Positions 56,218-58,117 of a stretch of 58,117 bases of DNA are shown piece after piece (position 1 is the first letter of the stretch; every line of letters starts with the position of its first letter). The notes under the pieces were generated by a model, which was not told the DNA's origin, ran no database searches, and was given only the letters and a program-made list of their open reading frames with translations. The position numbers and the translations under genes were made by a program. Origin of the DNA: Dysgonamonadaceae bacterium (GTDB taxonomy: Bacteria; Bacteroidota; Bacteroidia; Bacteroidales; Dysgonomonadaceae); assembly GCA_031272205.1 (NCBI GenBank), contig JAISUH010000097.1, positions 1 through 58,117 on the forward strand, written 5' to 3'.

Positions 56218-56300
56218 TGTTTTTGTTGTTTAATTAGTTTGTTGTTTCAATTATTTTAAATTTTAACCTCCCGGTTAGTCGCTTGTTACCTAAAACATCA

Positions 56301-56335
56301 GTAAAACGATGAGAAGACCAAAAATCTTCTTATCG
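56301..56335 (-). terminator. Terminator of purB
   Basis: On the minus strand an 11-pair stem (56307-56317 with 56325-56335, one G-U) around TTTTTGG is followed by GTTTTACTG. It is 28 bases downstream of the purB stop. The T-run is short. Confidence 0.6.
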
Positions 56336-56362
56336 CAAGCCCTGTATTTCAATTATCCTTTC

Positions 56363-57706
56363 TTATATACCCGTATAATTTTGCGGTGTTATGCTTTTTA
56401 ATTCTTTCTTTACTACATCGTTGACGTTTAGCATATCGATAAAATCCGAGATGCTTTTTTCCGTGATGTGCGCGTTTGTACGTGTCAATGCCTTTAAGGC
56501 TTCGTACGGTTTGGGGTACCCTTCGCGCCGCAATATGGTCTGTATTCCTTCGGCTACTACCGCCCAATTACCATTCAGGTCTTTATCAATGACTTCTTTA
56601 TTTAATAACAATTTATGAAGCCCTTTTGTTGTACTTTTCAGTGCAATTAATCCGTGAGCTAACGGCACGCCGATATTGCGGATAACGGTGGAGTCTGTCA
56701 GGTCGCGTTGCAAGCGCGATACGGGCAGTTTTGCAGCCAAATGTTCGAGCAGAGCATTGGCAATGCCGAGGTTGCCTTCCGCATTTTCGAAATCGATGGG
56801 GTTTACTTTGTGCGGCATCGCCGACGAACCTATTTCGCCCTCTTTGATGCGTTGTTTGAAATATTCCATCGAGATGTATTGCCAAATGTCGCGGTTCAGA
56901 TCGAGCAAGATCGTGTTGATGCGCCTCAGAGCGTCGAACGAGGCAGCGAGGGCATCGTAATTGGAGATCTGCGTAGTGTATTGCTCGCGAGCCAGACCGA
57001 GGCGTTGTGCAAGGAAACGGTTGGCGAACTCGTCCCACTGAATGTGTGGAAACGCAACGTGATGCGCGTTGAAATTGCCTGTAGCTCCGCCGAATTTGGC
57101 CGTAGCGGGAATATGTTTCGCTACCTCGATTTGTTTGCGTAACCGATACTCGAAAACTTTTATTTCTTTACCCAGACGGGTTGGCGATGCCGGTTGTCCG
57201 TGGGTACGTGCCAGCATGGAGATATCTTTCCATTCTTCGGCGTATTTTTCGAGCAAGTCGGCCAAGGCCTCAACTTGGGGTATATACACCACGCGCAGCG
57301 CCTCTTTCCACATCAAGGGAGTGGCGGTATTGTTGATGTCTTGCGAGGTAAGGCCGAAGTGAATAAATTCTTTGTATTTTTCCAAACGCAATGCGTCGAA
57401 TTTTTCCTTCAGGAAATATTCTACCGCTTTAACGTCATGGTTTGTCGTTTTTTCGATTTCTTTTATACGCAAGGCATCGTTTTCGGAAAAATTTGCGGCC
57501 AAGTTGTGCAGCTTATCAAGCGATTCTTCAGAGATTTCTCCCAACGAAGAAATCGCTTCTTTGCAAAGGGCAATGAAATATTCCACCTCCACATGGACGC
57601 GGTATTTTATAAGGGCATATTCGGAAAAGAACGGGGCTAATTCTTCTGTTTTTTCCCGATATCTTCCGTCAATGGGCGCGATGGCTGTTAATTCGTTCAA
57701 GTTCAT
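56363..57706 (-). CDS. purB: Adenylosuccinate lyase
   Basis: The 447-residue enzyme belongs to the fumarase/aspartase superfamily. Landmarks are LTAIAPIDGRYREKTEEL at the start, TNHDVKAVEYFL, the catalytic His in ARTHGQPASPT and the flexible signature loop GSSAMPHKVNPIDFENAEGN. It splits succinylaminoimidazole-carboxamide ribotide and adenylosuccinate in purine synthesis. It resembles the E. coli type PurB (long form). The start at 57706 gives the family N-terminus; an in-frame start at 57775 is unlikely. A leader of about 140 nt separates it from its promoter. Confidence 0.97.
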   Translation of the reverse strand: MNLNELTAIAPIDGRYREKTEELAPFFSEYALIKYRVHVEVEYFIALCKEAISSLGEISEESLDKLHNLAANFSENDALRIKEIEKTTNHDVKAVEYFLKEKFDALRLEKYKEFIHFGLTSQDINNTATPLMWKEALRVVYIPQVEALADLLEKYAEEWKDISMLARTHGQPASPTRLGKEIKVFEYRLRKQIEVAKHIPATAKFGGATGNFNAHHVAFPHIQWDEFANRFLAQRLGLAREQYTTQISNYDALAASFDALRRINTILLDLNRDIWQYISMEYFKQRIKEGEIGSSAMPHKVNPIDFENAEGNLGIANALLEHLAAKLPVSRLQRDLTDSTVIRNIGVPLAHGLIALKSTTKGLHKLLLNKEVIDKDLNGNWAVVAEGIQTILRREGYPKPYEALKALTRTNAHITEKSISDFIDMLNVNDVVKKELKSITPQNYTGI

Positions 57707-57851
57707 TACAGGGGCGGTTAGTTGATTTTCGGTAATATTCAATAAGCGGAAATCACTTTCCGGCTTACTAATCACGCATCCTTAATCAATCTCCTACTAA
57801 GATTCGGGATAAAAATTCTTTTTATAACATTCCTCACCTTATTTGGAGCTA

Positions 57852-57881
57852 CAAAAGTAGTGATTAATTACAGTGTTGAAA
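57852..57881 (-). promoter_or_regulatory. Promoter of purB
   Basis: On the minus strand TTTC at 57878-57881, an 18-base spacer and TACTTTTG at 57852-57859. It is about 145 bases from the purB start. Confidence 0.55.
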
Positions 57882-57910
57882 AAAAATTAGGCAAAAAAAA
57901 TCATAAAAAT

Positions 57911-57941
57911 TTTGCGGGCAAACAAAAAGAGTATATCTTTG
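57911..57941 (+). promoter_or_regulatory. Promoter of tRNA-Val
   Basis: TTTG at 57911-57914, a 19-base spacer and TATCTTTG at 57934-57941: an ideal match. It faces tRNA-Val, about 55 bases downstream. Confidence 0.8.
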
Positions 57942-57999
57942 CAACGTTTTTCCGAAAACAAGTTCCCGCAAGGGGAGCGAAGTTTAGAAAAAACAATCA

Positions 58000-58074
58000 G
58001 GGCGTTTAGCTCAGCTGGTTCAGAGCATCTGCCTTACAAGCAGAGGGTCGGCGGTTCGAATCCGTCAACGCCCA
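58000..58074 (+). tRNA. tRNA-Val(TAC)
   Basis: A 75-nt cloverleaf. Acceptor GGGCGTT pairs with AACGCCC, discriminator A, anticodon loop CTTACAA gives TAC. The CCA is not encoded. Further tRNAs may follow beyond the window edge. A weak hairpin (GGATAGCGC/GCGCAATCC, 58079-58100) with GTTTTAT after it could terminate the transcript. Confidence 0.96.
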
Positions 58075-58117
58075 CGCAGGATAGCGCGATAGCGCAATCC
58101 GTTTTATAAAATGAAAA

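Noticed and set aside
57912-58109. Open frame over the tRNA-Val promoter and gene
   Set aside because: It overlaps an ideal promoter and a complete tRNA, and the product is meaningless.

Overview
The window looks like a chromosomal segment of a member of the order Bacteroidales (phylum Bacteroidota). The basis is the repeated use of the Bacteroidota promoter form (TTTG, about 19-21 bases, TAnnTTTG) with few Shine-Dalgarno sites, the many exported lipoproteins, the polysaccharide enzymes (GH95, GH43), a fimbrillin-type surface protein, a DUF3256 protein, and the run rpsU - xer recombinase - hpf - tRNAs - tuf - secE - nusG - rplKAJL - rpoBC. No 16S gene is present, so genus cannot be given. Most of the window is core genome. 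I saw no insertion sequence, prophage or CRISPR array.

Layout. 1-5.9 kb: a partial RidA/chorismatase-like gene leaving the left edge, an oligopeptidase B-like S9 peptidase and a GH95 fucosidase-type lipoprotein. 5.9-21 kb: the information-processing block, with rpsU, a tyrosine recombinase, hpf, four tRNAs in the order Thr-Tyr-Gly-Thr, tuf, tRNA-Trp, secE, nusG, rplK, rplA, rplJ, rplL, rpoB and rpoC, closed by a bidirectional terminator. 21-25.1 kb (minus): a probable four-gene operon of NfnA and NfnB (electron-bifurcating ferredoxin:NADP oxidoreductase) followed by two exported proteins, one resembling a degenerate M23 peptidase and one with an HExxH metallopeptidase signature. 25.2-25.8 kb: tmRNA with tag GNNNYALAA. 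25.8-35.5 kb: mazG, dsbD, apbE, a Gfo/Idh/MocA oxidoreductase, a small membrane protein, a tandem class II aldolase, a gamma-carbonic-anhydrase-like protein, a Xaa-Pro aminopeptidase and folB.

35.5-40.4 kb is the most accessory-looking part. A membrane-spanning TPR/LuxR-type regulator is divergent from a 70-codon gene and an 804-residue fimbrillin-like lipoprotein. The shared AT-rich intergenic region carries two copies of ATCCCAA-N5-TACCCATAA exactly 43 bases apart, just upstream of a recognisable promoter. 40.8-46.4 kb: the lptB-ruvX-def operon, a GH43 lipoprotein, an RsmF-like rRNA methyltransferase, a small ADSLA-repeat lipoprotein, a DUF3256 protein and tRNA-Arg. 46.6-50.4 kb (minus): sucD/sucC, a candidate unannotated small RNA of about 195 nt, and a two-gene unit of a pseudo-receiver LuxR regulator and a RIC-like hemerythrin protein. 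50.6-58.1 kb: an unknown coiled-coil lipoprotein, then lepA, asnS, an RluB-type pseudouridine synthase with a long Gly/Asn/Arg-rich tail, purB and tRNA-Val.

The best candidates for something undescribed are the regulator / small peptide / fimbrillin-like locus with its paired operator-like repeats (35.5-40.4 kb), the small RNA at 48.77-48.96 kb, and the NfnAB operon carrying two exported peptidase-like proteins. All functions here are assigned by recognising motifs by eye; no database search was run.
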